Position numbers and translations under genes: made by a program. The notes under the pieces are model-generated. The model did no database searches. It was not told the origin of the DNA and saw only the letters and a program-made list of their open reading frames with translations. This document shows positions 9,861 to 20,100 of a stretch of 64,000 nt of DNA, one piece after another. Each line of letters begins with the position of its first letter. Within the stretch, counting starts at the first letter, position 1. Source of the stretch: Clostridiales bacterium (GTDB lineage: Bacteria; Bacillota; Clostridia; Monoglobales; Monoglobaceae); contig JAHZIG010000001.1 in assembly GCA_019419865.1 (NCBI GenBank), positions 186,001 to 250,000 of the forward strand, given 5' to 3'.

Positions 9861-10100
9861 AAAATCCACCGTTCCCATAAAATATAAATAATATCTCGAT
9901 CATATCCGTATCCGCGGAAAACGAAACCGCATCGTTCCCGCAAGCGGCCGTATCGGGCGCCAAAACTCGGCGCCCCTATACGCCAAACAAGACGGAAGAA
10001 TAATCCGCCGCCCTGTCCGTATCGTTCATATATAATATTTAAGACGCATAAAACGCAATGATTTTTACATTTTCATACGCCGCAAAAGCTAAAATATAAC
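9861..10100. other. Intergenic spacer queD-queE
   Basis: This 240-base spacer within the operon holds a GGGCGCC/GGCGCCC hairpin (about 9956-9976) but no gene. I see no clear second promoter. Confidence 0.4.
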
Positions 10101-10520
10101 TTATTCGCTGTAGGTAGCCGCGTTAGACGGAGTCTCGTAGACAGTTACCTCGCATACGTTATATCCCAAGCCCTTCATATGATCGTAGAAGTATTTTGCA
10201 AAGTTCTCGGCAGTCGGTCTGAATTCAACAGGCGTGAGCGCAAAGCCCTCTTCCTCCATCATCAATCTCGTACTGCTCTTAAGCGTCTTGACCTGATAGA
10301 TCAGCGTATGATCGAACTTATCGCATATCTCATTCAAGTCGTTCTTCAAATTTGCGAAGTCGACTACCATGCCGTTGTCGTTTCCCTCTTCGATCAAGTT
10401 CTCAGAATTTACATAAACTATGACCCGCCACCGATGACCATGAAGATTCGAGCATTTACCCGAATAGCCTGAAAGGAAATGCGCGCTGTCAAAAGTTGAT
10501 TCTGTAGATACCTTATACAT
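10101..10520 (-). CDS. queD: 6-carboxy-5,6,7,8-tetrahydropterin synthase
   Basis: Converts 7,8-dihydroneopterin triphosphate to 6-carboxy-tetrahydropterin, the step before QueE. The 139-residue product has the PTPS-fold motif FDSAHFLSGYSGKCSNLHGH, giving the three zinc-binding histidines and the active-site cysteine, and a C-terminal glutamate in VTVYETPSNAA. It is the first gene of the preQ1 operon, with a near-perfect promoter and a roughly 110-base leader upstream. Confidence 0.95.
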   Translation of the reverse strand: MYKVSTESTFDSAHFLSGYSGKCSNLHGHRWRVIVYVNSENLIEEGNDNGMVVDFANLKNDLNEICDKFDHTLIYQVKTLKSSTRLMMEEEGFALTPVEFRPTAENFAKYFYDHMKGLGYNVCEVTVYETPSNAATYSE

Positions 10521-10639
10521 AATTTTACCTCTCTTTTTCTAATTTAAATCGGTGTTGAACCGTTTATGAATTTTATATTTTAAAAATTTAATATTTTTTC
10601 TAATATAATACCCATCTTCTGTTTTCCTAAATTATTAGT

Positions 10640-10668
10640 ATTGTAATGCACAATACAGAAAAAGTCAA
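10640..10668 (-). promoter_or_regulatory. Promoter of the queuosine operon
   Basis: On the minus strand TTGACT (10663-10668) and TACAAT (10640-10645) are 17 bases apart. The leader from about 10633 to the queD start is AT-rich. It does not show the preQ1-I aptamer pattern, so control by a preQ1 riboswitch is not supported by what I can see. Confidence 0.7.
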
Positions 10669-10811
10669 CAAATTTTTTAAATATTTGCTGACTTTATTAA
10701 ACTATTTATGCTTACATCACAGCAAATAATGCGTTACGGAATATAAAAGTATATAAATCCGTAAAATCAAATATTTCAGTTATAACATATCCGCCGTATG
10801 CTTGCGCTAAA

Positions 10812-11594
10812 TTAATTATACACTCCGGCTCTGTCGTTTACGATAAAATATCTAAGGTCTTCCATTGTGAGCCTCAGCCTGCCGTAAGCGTCGCCCTGAA
10901 TATAGCCCAAATTAACAAGCTTGCTTATAGTATCTCTCGCCCATTCCGGCATATTCTCGTCTATATAATCATAATATACAACGTCGGAGCTTTGACTTTG
11001 CGTTGTTGTCGCAGTCGTAGTCGCCGCCGTTGTAGTCGTTCCCTCGTAAGGCGGACGTCTGTATTCCGCGATCTCCATACCGTCTACCCAAACGTTGACG
11101 GCTTTGTTCTCCGGAACGTAGTACATCGAAACTCCGCCCAAAGATACAAGATCTCCGACATATATCAGCGTATATCCGTCTATACCCGAATATCCTATCA
11201 TCTCGTATTCGTATTCGTTCGCGTATACCTTAACGTCGGATCTGTACAGATCCACTTCCTTAGTTCCCAGCTTCGTCTGTCTCGGCAAGTATACCGGCAC
11301 CGGCGTCGCCGTGGTCTTCGCGGTATTTCTGAAAATACGCAGCGTCTTGTTATCCGGGTTCCAAAGCACGTCGAAACCGTAGTTGTTCAGGTCTTCAACA
11401 GCTATAAGCGGATACCCGTTCAGTATCCAAGAAGGAATAGGATTATGGTTTATATATGTAACAACATCCGTATAATACACCGTCCCCGCGAACTCAGCCG
11501 CTGAAACCGGCGCGCTGAATACGGATATACCCAAAATAGCCGTCATAACGACCGCAAAAGCTTTAACGCTCAGTTTTTTCATTAACGCCCTCAT
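10812..11594 (-). CDS. Exported stalk-domain protein
   Basis: Secreted protein of unknown role. The start at 11594 (MRALMKKLSVKAF) is chosen because AAAGGA sits 8 bases upstream. A signal peptide spans about residues 1-32 and ends near APVSAAEF. Residues about 35-165 hold two copies of a copper-amine-oxidase N-terminal-like stalk motif (ITYIN..PIPSWILNGYPLIAVEDL; LIYVGDLVSLGG). A Thr-rich linker follows, then a C-terminal segment resembling one SLH-like unit (WARDTISKLVNLGYIQG). A paralog lies at 61595-63325. It probably sits at the cell surface; the substrate is unknown. Confidence 0.7.
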   Translation of the reverse strand: MRALMKKLSVKAFAVVMTAILGISVFSAPVSAAEFAGTVYYTDVVTYINHNPIPSWILNGYPLIAVEDLNNYGFDVLWNPDNKTLRIFRNTAKTTATPVPVYLPRQTKLGTKEVDLYRSDVKVYANEYEYEMIGYSGIDGYTLIYVGDLVSLGGVSMYYVPENKAVNVWVDGMEIAEYRRPPYEGTTTTAATTTATTTQSQSSDVVYYDYIDENMPEWARDTISKLVNLGYIQGDAYGRLRLTMEDLRYFIVNDRAGVYN

Positions 11595-11698
11595 ACCCAT
11601 CATCCTTTCTGAATTTTAAGCGTATATGCGTGATTTTTTACATCGAATAAATACAATATTAAAACAGTACCTATCAATATAAAACCTTCCAGTGTATA

Positions 11699-11727
11699 AT
11701 TATATCCTTTCACGCTTAAGTTGTCAA
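11699..11727 (-). promoter_or_regulatory. Promoter of the stalk-domain gene
   Basis: Consensus TTGACA (11722-11727) and TATAAT (11699-11704) on the minus strand with a 17-base spacer, about 100 bases before the start codon. Confidence 0.75.
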
Positions 11728-11963
11728 TATAAACGGTAACAATATTTTTAAAATATTTTAATTTTTTTGTCAAAAACGCCGTTATTTTAAAAATAATTAT
11801 ATTGCGTTCTATTCTTATGACGTTTTAAGATCTGTATTTGTTCCATAAAAATCAAAAAAATATATACTTTTTCTTAATTTTTTGATCGCCGCGCGCCGTC
11901 GTTTACGCTCAAAATCCGCCGAGATCCCGTCCCGGACTCAAACGCTATGGCGCCCTACGCGCC

Positions 11964-12000
11964 AAAAAACCGCAACCGCGGCATAACGCCGCGGCGCGGT
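11964..12000 (-). terminator. Terminator of pgk-tpiA-gpmI
   Basis: On the minus strand a GC-rich stem around CCGCGGC/GCCGCGG (outer pairs ACCGC/GCGGT) is followed by six T bases, just after gpmI. Confidence 0.75.
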
Positions 12001-12028
12001 CTGAGTTCCTGATTATTTTTATAGCCGA

Positions 12029-13558
12029 TTATCTCTCTATCAAAGATTCTCCGGTCATCTCCGCCGGCTTCTCCAAGCCCATCAGATCGAGCATCGTCGG
12101 CGTCAGATCCGCGAGTCTTCCCGATCTTATCTTAAGGTCGTCTCTTCCGATCAGGATAAGGGGAACGACGTTTGTGGTATGCGCCGTAAACGGCTCGCCG
12201 GTCTCGTAATCTATCATCTGATCGGCGTTTCCGTGATCCGCCGTGACCAGCGCTACGCCGCCTTGACGCTCGATTGCGTCGATAACTCTGCCGAGGCACT
12301 CGTCCACCGCCTCTACGGCTTTAACTGCAGCGTCGAACACTCCGGTATGGCCGACCATATCGCAGTTAGCAAAGTTTAGGATTATCACGTCGTACTCGCC
12401 GCTGTCTATTCTCTTTACGACCTCGTCGGTCACCTCGTAAGCGCTCATCTCCGGCTTTAAGTCGTAAGTCGCCACTTTCGGCGAATTGATAAGCGCTCTG
12501 TCCTCTCCGTCGTACGGCTTCTCGACGCCGCCGTTAAAGAAGAAGGTTACATGCGCATATTTTTCGGTCTCGGCGATCCTGAGCTGTCTCAAGCCCTTTT
12601 TGCTTATATACTCGCCGAACGTGTTAACAAGCTGCTCCGGCTTGAACGCGACCTCTACGTTAGGCATCGTAGCGTCGTACTGGGTCATCGTTACAAAACA
12701 GGTCTTAAAATATTCGCGCTCGAAACCGCTGAAGTCTTCGTCCACTATGGTTCTCGTGAGCTCTCTCGCCCTGTCGGGTCTGAAGTTGAAGAATACGACC
12801 GAATCGTTTTCGGATACTTTTCCCAACGGCTCGCCGTCTTTTTTAATGACCGTTGGAACTACGAACTCGTCGGTCACGTCGTTGTTATAGCTCTCCTCTA
12901 CGGCCGTGACCGCGCTTTCCGCTTCAACGCCTTCGCCGTAGACTATAGCGTCGTACGCCTTTGAGACGCGTTCCCAGCGGTTGTCTCTGTCCATAGCGTA
13001 GTATCTGCCCATAACCGTCGCTATATCGCCAACGCCGATATCGCGCATTTTTTCGATCGCTTCCTTGATGTACTCAACCGCGGACGACGGCGGCACGTCG
13101 CGTCCGTCCAAGAACGCGTGAACGTGCACCTTCTCGATGCCGTTCATCTTAGCGAGTCTTAAAAGTCCGTACAGGTGATTCGTATGGCTGTGGACTCCGC
13201 CCGGAGACAAAAGACCCATAAGATGCAACGCGCTGTCGTTCTTTTTGCAGTTCTCGACCGCCTTTACAAGCGCCTCGTTTTCAAAAAAGTCGCCGTCCTC
13301 TATTGATTTAGTGATCCTTGTAAGCTCCTGATAAACGATGCGTCCCGCTCCGATATTTGTATGACCTACCTCGGAGTTGCCCATCTGTCCGTCGGGCAGA
13401 CCTACGTCCAAACCCGAAGCGTGAACGATCGAGTTCGGGTGATTAGCAAGATATTTATCGATATTGGGCGTGTTAGCCGCATATATCGCGTTGCCCTCGT
13501 GACGCTCGTTTTTACCGAATCCGTCTAAAATGATTAACGCATATGGTTTTTTACTCAT
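12029..13558 (-). CDS. gpmI: 2,3-bisphosphoglycerate-independent phosphoglycerate mutase
   Basis: Glycolytic enzyme interconverting 3- and 2-phosphoglycerate with two manganese ions and a phosphoserine intermediate. The 509-residue length is typical. Motifs are [12 protein letters not shown] at the N terminus, the catalytic serine in [25 protein letters not shown], and [12 protein letters not shown] near the C terminus. It is the last gene of the cluster pgk-tpiA-gpmI; gapA and eno are not in the window. Confidence 0.97.
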   Translation of the reverse strand: MSKKPYALIILDGFGKNERHEGNAIYAANTPNIDKYLANHPNSIVHASGLDVGLPDGQMGNSEVGHTNIGAGRIVYQELTRITKSIEDGDFFENEALVKAVENCKKNDSALHLMGLLSPGGVHSHTNHLYGLLRLAKMNGIEKVHVHAFLDGRDVPPSSAVEYIKEAIEKMRDIGVGDIATVMGRYYAMDRDNRWERVSKAYDAIVYGEGVEAESAVTAVEESYNNDVTDEFVVPTVIKKDGEPLGKVSENDSVVFFNFRPDRARELTRTIVDEDFSGFEREYFKTCFVTMTQYDATMPNVEVAFKPEQLVNTFGEYISKKGLRQLRIAETEKYAHVTFFFNGGVEKPYDGEDRALINSPKVATYDLKPEMSAYEVTDEVVKRIDSGEYDVIILNFANCDMVGHTGVFDAAVKAVEAVDECLGRVIDAIERQGGVALVTADHGNADQMIDYETGEPFTAHTTNVVPLILIGRDDLKIRSGRLADLTPTMLDLMGLEKPAEMTGESLIER

Positions 13559-13659
13559 TTTTGACCTCCTTATTTTATAAATATTTGTTGTATATTAAAC
13601 CGCGGCGATATAGACCGCGATATAATATCGTATTTATAATAGACGCTCAAAGCCTAATC

Positions 13660-13687
13660 TGGCTCCGGCAAAATAATGCCGGAGCCA
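13660..13687. other. Intercistronic hairpin tpiA-gpmI
   Basis: A perfect 11-bp stem, TGGCTCCGGCA with TGCCGGAGCCA, and a 6-base loop. No T run follows on the coding strand, so a processing or stabilising role is more likely than full termination. Confidence 0.6.
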
Positions 13688-13703
13688 TTTAAAGTTCGGT
13701 TTA

Positions 13704-14456
13704 TTATTTCGCGGCGCCTACGATCACGGAGAAATCCTCCGCCTTAAGACTCGCTCCGCCTATCAGACCGCCGTCTATATTCGGCTTTGATAAAAGCTCC
13801 GCCGCGTTCTTGGCGTTCATGCTTCCGCCGTACTGTATTCTGATCTTGTCAGAAACGGAAGAGCCGTACAGCTCTTTTATCGTCTCGCGGATGATACCGC
13901 AGACCTCGTCCGCCTGCTCGGCCGTCGCGGTCTTGCCCGTGCCTATCGCCCAAACCGGCTCGTATGCGATCACTGCGCTTTCAGCCTGCTCGGCGGATAT
14001 TCCGAGAAACGCGATCTTAGTCTGTCTGCGAACGATATCGTCGGTAACGCCCTGCTCGCGCTCGGTTAAACTCTCGCCTACGCATATTATCGGAGTTATC
14101 CCTTTCAAGATAGCCGCCTTAGCTCTCATATTTACGGTCTCGTCAGTCTCGCCGAAATACTGTCTTCTTTCGCTGTGACCGACTATAACGTACTTCACGC
14201 CGACCTCGCTCAGCATATCCGCGGACACCTCGCCCGTATACGCTCCGCTCTCCGCAAAATGAACGTTTTGAGCGCCTATCTGTATATTGCTTCCTTCCGC
14301 CGCCTCGGCCGCCGCCGGGATGCAAACGGCCGTCGGACATATTACGACGTCGCAGGCCGCGCCCGCTACCTTATCGCGCATTTCGGCTATCAAAGCCTTA
14401 GCCTCGCTCGGAGTTTTGTTCATCTTCCAGTTTCCGGCTATGATCTTTTTTCTCAT
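13704..14456 (-). CDS. tpiA: Triosephosphate isomerase
   Basis: Interconverts dihydroxyacetone phosphate and glyceraldehyde 3-phosphate. The 250-residue TIM barrel has GNWKMNK at the N terminus (substrate Asn/Lys), the catalytic His in VGHSERRQ, the catalytic Glu in [14 protein letters not shown], and the phosphate-binding GGSMNAKNA. It lies 155 bases after pgk and 145 before gpmI in a conserved glycolytic gene order. Confidence 0.98.
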   Translation of the reverse strand: MRKKIIAGNWKMNKTPSEAKALIAEMRDKVAGAACDVVICPTAVCIPAAAEAAEGSNIQIGAQNVHFAESGAYTGEVSADMLSEVGVKYVIVGHSERRQYFGETDETVNMRAKAAILKGITPIICVGESLTEREQGVTDDIVRRQTKIAFLGISAEQAESAVIAYEPVWAIGTGKTATAEQADEVCGIIRETIKELYGSSVSDKIRIQYGGSMNAKNAAELLSKPNIDGGLIGGASLKAEDFSVIVGAAK

Positions 14457-14611
14457 GTCAAATTACCTCTCAGTATTATGTCGATTTTATATAAAATATA
14501 AACGGCGCGTTCGCTCTATAAAATCTTAACCGCGTTCCGGTCGAAACGAATACCCGCGCCGCGCCGAAAGCTCGCCGTCTATAGGGACGGATCCCACCCC
14601 AAAGCTTGATC

Positions 14612-15814
14612 TTATTTATCGTCGAGCGCCGCTACGCCGGGAAGCTCTTTGCCTTCCAGGAATTCCATGGAAGCGCCGCCGCCGGTGGAGATATGGCTCA
14701 TCTTGTCGCCAAAGCCCAGCGTATTGACAGCCGCCGCGCTGTCTCCGCCGCCGATTATGGTCGTCGCGTCGGTATCGGCCAAAGCGCTCGCTACCGCAAT
14801 GGTTCCCTTCGCGAGTATCGGGTTTTCAAACACGCCCATAGGACCGTTCCAAACGACCGTCTTCGCGCTCTTGACCTTATCTGCAAACAGCTCTCTCGTC
14901 TTCTCGCCTATATCGAGTCCCATCATGTCCGCCGGAATAGCGTTTGACGGAACGGTCTCAACCGAGATCTCCGCGTCGATAGGATCCGGGAAGTCTTTTG
15001 TTATAACTGTATCTATAGGAAGGAGCATCTCTTTACCGAGCTCCTCCGCCTTAGCCATCATCTCTTTGCAGTAATCGATCTTATCGGTATCGACCAAAGA
15101 GGTTCCCACCTCGTAGCCTTTAGCCTTTAAGAAGGTATACGCCATACCGCCGCCGATGATAAGCGTGTCGCATTTTTCAAGAAGATTGGATATAACGTTG
15201 AGCTTATCCGAAACTTTAGCTCCGCCCAAGATCGCCACAAGCGGTCTTACCGGGCTGTCTATCGCGCTTCCCAGGAAGTCGAGCTCTTTGCCCATCAGGT
15301 ATCCCGATACGCACGGGCTTAAGTACTCGGTAACGCCCACGGTCGAGCAATGCGCTCTGTGCGCGCTTCCGAACGCGTCGTTTACGAACATCTCGGCCAA
15401 TGTAGCGAGCTCCTTGCTGAAGTTCTCCTCGTTCTTGGTCTCTTCTTTTCTGTATCTTGTATTTTGGAGCAGTACAACGTCTCCGTCATTCATAGCCGCG
15501 ACGGCAGCCTTAGCGTTTTCTCCAACGACGTTGTCGTCGTCCGCGAATACGACTTCCTTGCCCAGCAGTTCGGACAATCTCGCCGCCACCGGAGCCAAAG
15601 ACAACGACGGAACTACCTCGCCCTTGGGCTTGCCCATATGCGAGCAGAGTATGACCTTCGCTCCGTCGTCTACCAGTTTTTTAATTGTCGGCAGCGCGCC
15701 CTTTATTCTCGTTTCGTCAGTGATCTTGCCGTCCTTGATCGGAACGTTAAAATCGCAGCGCACCAAAACTTTTTTTCCTTTTGCCTGAATGTCATCAACA
15801 GTCTTTTTGTTCAT
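14612..15814 (-). CDS. pgk: Phosphoglycerate kinase
   Basis: Transfers phosphate from 1,3-bisphosphoglycerate to ADP. The 400-residue product has the N-terminal [11 protein letters not shown] motif, CSHMGKPKG, and the nucleotide-binding glycine-rich GGDSAAAV with the C-terminal [19 protein letters not shown] lies just upstream of the ATG. It is the first gene of the pgk-tpiA-gpmI cluster and has its own promoter. Confidence 0.98.
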   Translation of the reverse strand: MNKKTVDDIQAKGKKVLVRCDFNVPIKDGKITDETRIKGALPTIKKLVDDGAKVILCSHMGKPKGEVVPSLSLAPVAARLSELLGKEVVFADDDNVVGENAKAAVAAMNDGDVVLLQNTRYRKEETKNEENFSKELATLAEMFVNDAFGSAHRAHCSTVGVTEYLSPCVSGYLMGKELDFLGSAIDSPVRPLVAILGGAKVSDKLNVISNLLEKCDTLIIGGGMAYTFLKAKGYEVGTSLVDTDKIDYCKEMMAKAEELGKEMLLPIDTVITKDFPDPIDAEISVETVPSNAIPADMMGLDIGEKTRELFADKVKSAKTVVWNGPMGVFENPILAKGTIAVASALADTDATTIIGGGDSAAAVNTLGFGDKMSHISTGGGASMEFLEGKELPGVAALDDK

Positions 15815-16213
15815 GATTTTGAACCTCCAAAATGTAATTTAATAATCATAAAATAATTTAAATTTTCATTTTATTGTCATATTTTATCTTTGCCTATATA
15901 ATTTTACCTTAAACGTCTTAATTTATCAAGTATTTTTTAATAAATTCTATGTACAAAATTCCCAGACTTACAAAATAAACTTTGTCTATTTTTTAACATA
16001 TTCCTTCTGCAACTTCCGCTAAAAAAAGAACTCGTAAAGTTTGTAAAAACTATTTAAAATCAACAGATTTGACTTCGTTTCGGATTTTATTAAAGCCTTT
16101 GTATTGATTTTTCGGATCCGAATTGTTAGAATTATAAACGGTTATATCGCGCCTTACTCAGCCCGCGGACGGGCGCGAAACAGAGAACAGCGGGCGGAAA
16201 GGTCGATAAAGTT
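15815..16213. other. AT-rich divergent intergenic region pgk / amidohydrolase
   Basis: This 399-base gap contains the pgk promoter and, at its right end, a GGCGGAAAGG ribosome-binding site for the amidohydrolase gene. No gene or repeat is visible. Confidence 0.5.
15901..15929 (-). promoter_or_regulatory. Promoter of pgk-tpiA-gpmI
   Basis: TTGATA (15924-15929) and TAAAAT (15901-15906) on the minus strand, 17 bases apart. Confidence 0.55.
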
Positions 16214-16996
16214 ATGATCGTAGACGTTCACGTTCACGTTTTTCCCGAAAAAATAGCGGATAAGGCCTCCTCGGGGATCGCTAAATTTTACGACATGCCG
16301 GTGAGGTACGACGGCAGACTTGAGACGGTTTTAAAACTGTCCGACGAAGCCGGGGTAGACAAGCTTATCTTAAACTCCGCGGCCACAAGCCCTACTCAGG
16401 TAGAATCGATAAACGACTTTATATCAGGCTGCGTAAGCTCGGCGCCCGAGCGGCTCTACGGGCTGATGACTTTGCACCCCGACTATGAAAATATAGACGC
16501 CGAAGTGGAGCGCTGCGTCGCCATGGGGCTCAGAGGCGTTAAACTGCACCCGGATTTTCAGGAGTTCAATATAGACGATCCCAAGGCGTTTGGTATTTAC
16601 GAAGCGATCCAAGGGCGTCTTCCTCTGCTTGTGCATACCGGAGATTTCAGATACGAATGGAGCAAACCCTCCCGCATGGCGCGGGTCATGGAACTGTTCC
16701 CAAAGCTCGAAGTGATCGGCGCGCATTTCGGCGGCTGGTCGGAATGGGATGACGCGCTCGAAGCCTTTAAGGGCAAACGCGTATGGGTAGATACCTCAAG
16801 TTCCATGTACGCCATGACGGACGAACAGATAAAACATATGATAAAAGCCTACGGGATAGACAGGGTGATGTTCGGCACAGATTTTCCCATGTGGGGGCCG
16901 GAGCCGGAACTCAAGCGGCTGCGCGGTTTGGGTCTTACAAGCTCCGAACTCGACATGATCCTGTATAAAAACGCCGAGAACTTGTTTAAGCTGTAA
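16214..16996 (+). CDS. Amidohydrolase-family TIM-barrel protein
   Basis: A 260-residue metal-dependent hydrolase of the amidohydrolase-2 (ACMSD-like) group. It begins with the metal-binding HxH in VDVHVHVFP; further candidate ligands are GVKLHPDFQ, LLVHTGDF and IGAHFGG, and the late metal-binding Asp is in FGTDFPMWGPEPELKRL. The substrate cannot be read from the sequence; members hydrolyse or decarboxylate diverse ring compounds. It is a single gene, divergent from pgk and ending at the first copy of a duplicated terminator-like repeat. Confidence 0.8.
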   Translation: MIVDVHVHVFPEKIADKASSGIAKFYDMPVRYDGRLETVLKLSDEAGVDKLILNSAATSPTQVESINDFISGCVSSAPERLYGLMTLHPDYENIDAEVERCVAMGLRGVKLHPDFQEFNIDDPKAFGIYEAIQGRLPLLVHTGDFRYEWSKPSRMARVMELFPKLEVIGAHFGGWSEWDDALEAFKGKRVWVDTSSSMYAMTDEQIKHMIKAYGIDRVMFGTDFPMWGPEPELKRLRGLGLTSSELDMILYKNAENLFKL

Positions 16997-17037
16997 GTTT
17001 ACGGCCGCGCGGGCGATATAAAATATAATTGAAAATT

Positions 17038-17107
17038 TTAACGCTAAAAGGCGACGGTAACTTTTAAACCGCCGCCTCTTTTTTCGCCCGCTCCGCGCGG
17101 GGCGAGC
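17038..17107. repeat. 70-bp duplicated terminator-like sequence, copy 1
   Basis: Contains a stem AGGCGaCGGT/ACCGcCGCCT followed by a T run, then a GC-rich near-palindrome ending GGGGCGAGC. It matches 21887-21956 at 67 of 70 positions in the same orientation. It lies between convergent genes (amidohydrolase and the large secreted protein) and can act as a bidirectional terminator. Confidence 0.8.
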
Positions 17108-17153
17108 TATATTAATTATTCTTTTTTCAAAATCCCGTATCCGCGAACCGCGC

Positions 17154-20100
17154 TCAGTAGCTAATACTTTCTATTACCGGCTCCTGCGCGGAATCCCAGA
17201 TAAACGCCTTATATTCATATTCGCTATTGTACTCAAATTCCAGCTCGCTGTCTCCGGCCGGCAGAGCCTCGATCAGTTTAAGATCAACGAGGATCCCATC
17301 GCCGTTATACGCCGCGAAATAGCCTGTCAGCGTTCGAGTCTCGGCTATCGGTACTGCGTATCGAGCCGTCACAGTATCTCCGCTCGCCGATATTTCCGCA
17401 TCCAAGACGTCCGTAACCGGAGCGGAGCCCTCGTACTCAAGCGTCATGCTGTAGAAATTACCGCGCCAACCGCCGCCGGGCAGGGAGAGATATAAGTACT
17501 TAGTTCCCTCGACGCCGTACGCGTCGCCTTCAAACGTAGCGATCGTGTTCCAATCTCCGGTCGCCGAGATCGTTATATCCGCAAGCTTTGTTCCGCTTGT
17601 TACCGCCTCCGCGTCCGTAGTCTCCTCGTCGAGCGCGTAGACGCTTGCGGTATAGGCCGCGCTATTGGTCGCGCCGGTGAGCGAGATCTTGGCGAGATCG
17701 CTTACGTCCGCGGCTCCTAATGAGAATATCGGGCTGTTTTGCGTACTGTCCAAATTAGTTCCATTAAGAAATCCGTTCGAGCCGCTTATGCGTCTTATAT
17801 ACGGCGAATAATCCGTAAAGTCTATAGTCGTAACGTTATCGGTCGTCGTAGTTTCATACACGACTTCGAGTTCTACGTCGGACTCCGGCATCATAAAGCT
17901 GTTCGTACCCGCCAAAACGGTGTAGTTCACGCTCTCTCCGTTTACAAGCACGTCCTTTACTTTATAGCCGATATAGCTCTCGGCTTTGACCTTTATCAGA
18001 CTTCCGTTCGTCGCCGTAGTTATCGCGTTTCCCTCGGAGTCGGTAACGGCTATCGTTCCGTGCTCGGCCTTCGTCGATATGTTATATTCCTTGGTCTCCG
18101 CTTCGATCAGGTTATCGCCGTACTCGTCGAACGCGTCGAACATATCGTACATCACCGCTCTGCCGTTTAACGACACGCACTTCTTTACAAGACCGTCTTC
18201 GTTGGGAGAGAGGTAATAACCGGCTTCGTTTGTCGGATCTTCAACAAAATCGTAGCTCTCGTAAGTCATGACGTCTCCGTCTGCCAAGTAGTTCAGAAGA
18301 GCCGCTACGACGGGCGAATCGCCCAGGGTATAACCGTTTCCGGCAGGCCAGGTATTATTTTTCTCCTGTTCCATAAATCTCGGAAGATTTCCGCATATCA
18401 TCTCTCCGAGTCGGCTTTTATTACCAAACTTAGCCCAAAGCTCGGATTCGACCGTATATGAATCGTTATACATATCAGACGCTATTTGCCATGTTTCGAT
18501 TTGACCGCATACTTTCATAAACGCATCTCTGTCCTGATTCTTATTGAAATCGCCGCTCTGTCCGCCGCCGGCGCTGCATATAACTATGACGTTTTCGTAA
18601 TCTATGTCCGCGCCCTCGGCCTCGGCCAGATCCATAGCGCGAGCCGCGTCCGTAAACGCGCCGAAATTCATTATATAAAGAGGCGCGTCGCTCGTCGCGT
18701 TTTTCATCTCATCAAGGATTATCCGCGCGCCGTCCAGCTCTGTGCAATCCGCCGTCGCGACGTCGGTCAGCGCGTCGTTCGAGCCCTGATAAGTTATGCT
18801 CTTTAAGCGCTCGGCTTTTTCACTGTCGTACTCCGCGCCCATATAACCCCACATAAGCAGCATTTCTTTATAGGCGATAGTCGCGGTATTGCTCGAAAGC
18901 TCGTACATGTCAAGATTCGGCAGATACCCTTTCATTCCCACAAGCTGGCCGCCGTGATGCTGGGTTCCTATAAACGCTTTAATGTCGAACTCGTCGCGCA
19001 GCGCCGCGTGGAGTACGGCGAATTCGTCGTCGACTTCGTTACAGCAGTCGCTGTTTACTATGACTTTGGGTTTTACCGCGGGTTCGGTCTCGTTTATTTT
19101 CGCCGTGTAATAATCGTTATACTCGGTCTGATCGTATAAGTGGATAAGCGATACCATATCCTCCGCCGCATAGTCGTATTTGCCGTAGGGCTGTAAGGTT
19201 ATGCGCGACAACGCGTCGATATTTGAAAGCTGAAGATCGCCGTCCGAATCATATTCCTCGTACAGCCAGCTCCCGAGCGAACCCGAATTGTTTTTAAGCT
19301 GCGAATTCGAGACCGATTTACCGGACGCGGTATACTCTATGCTTGAGCCGTTATATATAACGCCGCCGCTAACTCGGTATGTATACGGCTCTGTAACCTC
19401 GGATATATCCGAATACACTTCCACAGAGTCGTCTATCGCCTTGACGAAACTCGTCATCTTTGAAAGCTGCGACTTGGCCACTATTCCCTTTATGTCCGCT
19501 CTCGGAGACAACAGCGCGTACGCGGCCGCGTAATACGCTTCCTCGTCGTTGTCCGGGTCAAGCTCCAATACCGCCGTCGAGATCCTGTTGTCGGGCGCGT
19601 ATATCAGCGGCAGAGACGCGACGCCCTCGAATTCGATCTCCTCCGTAGGTTCGTTCGTCGCGGTAGGCTGAGCGCTCGCCTCGGGGCTTGCGGTCGGATC
19701 GCTTACCGCGCCGCCGCTATAGGTTACCGTAAGAGTAGGATGTTTTTCCATAGTATCGCTGTCCTTTGACGCGAAGCCCATCGCATTGGCGTCGCCGTTC
19801 GTATAGTCGAGATAAAGCGTGATAACTCCGTCGCCCTGGGCTTCTTCGCTTATCTTGGCGGCCAGTTCGTCGCCGCTGAGACTCAGTATAGGTCCGGGGT
19901 CGTTCGAGTAGTCGATGCTCGCGCTCTCGTGAAGCAGATCCGAAACGCCAAGCGCGCCGTTTGCGATCGTATTGTTATACGTGACTTGGGTCTCGTTCCA
20001 GTCGTCGTTTTCTGCAAAGTAGAGCGTCGCTCCGGGCTGAGTCGTTCCGTAATTGAGATACAGGTCGAGCGTCGCGCCGTCGACAGTTTTTCCGGACTCA

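Noticed and set aside
10521..10640. preQ1 riboswitch upstream of queD
   Set aside because: The leader lacks the preQ1-I pattern (AGAGGTTCTAGC-like stem and A-rich tail).
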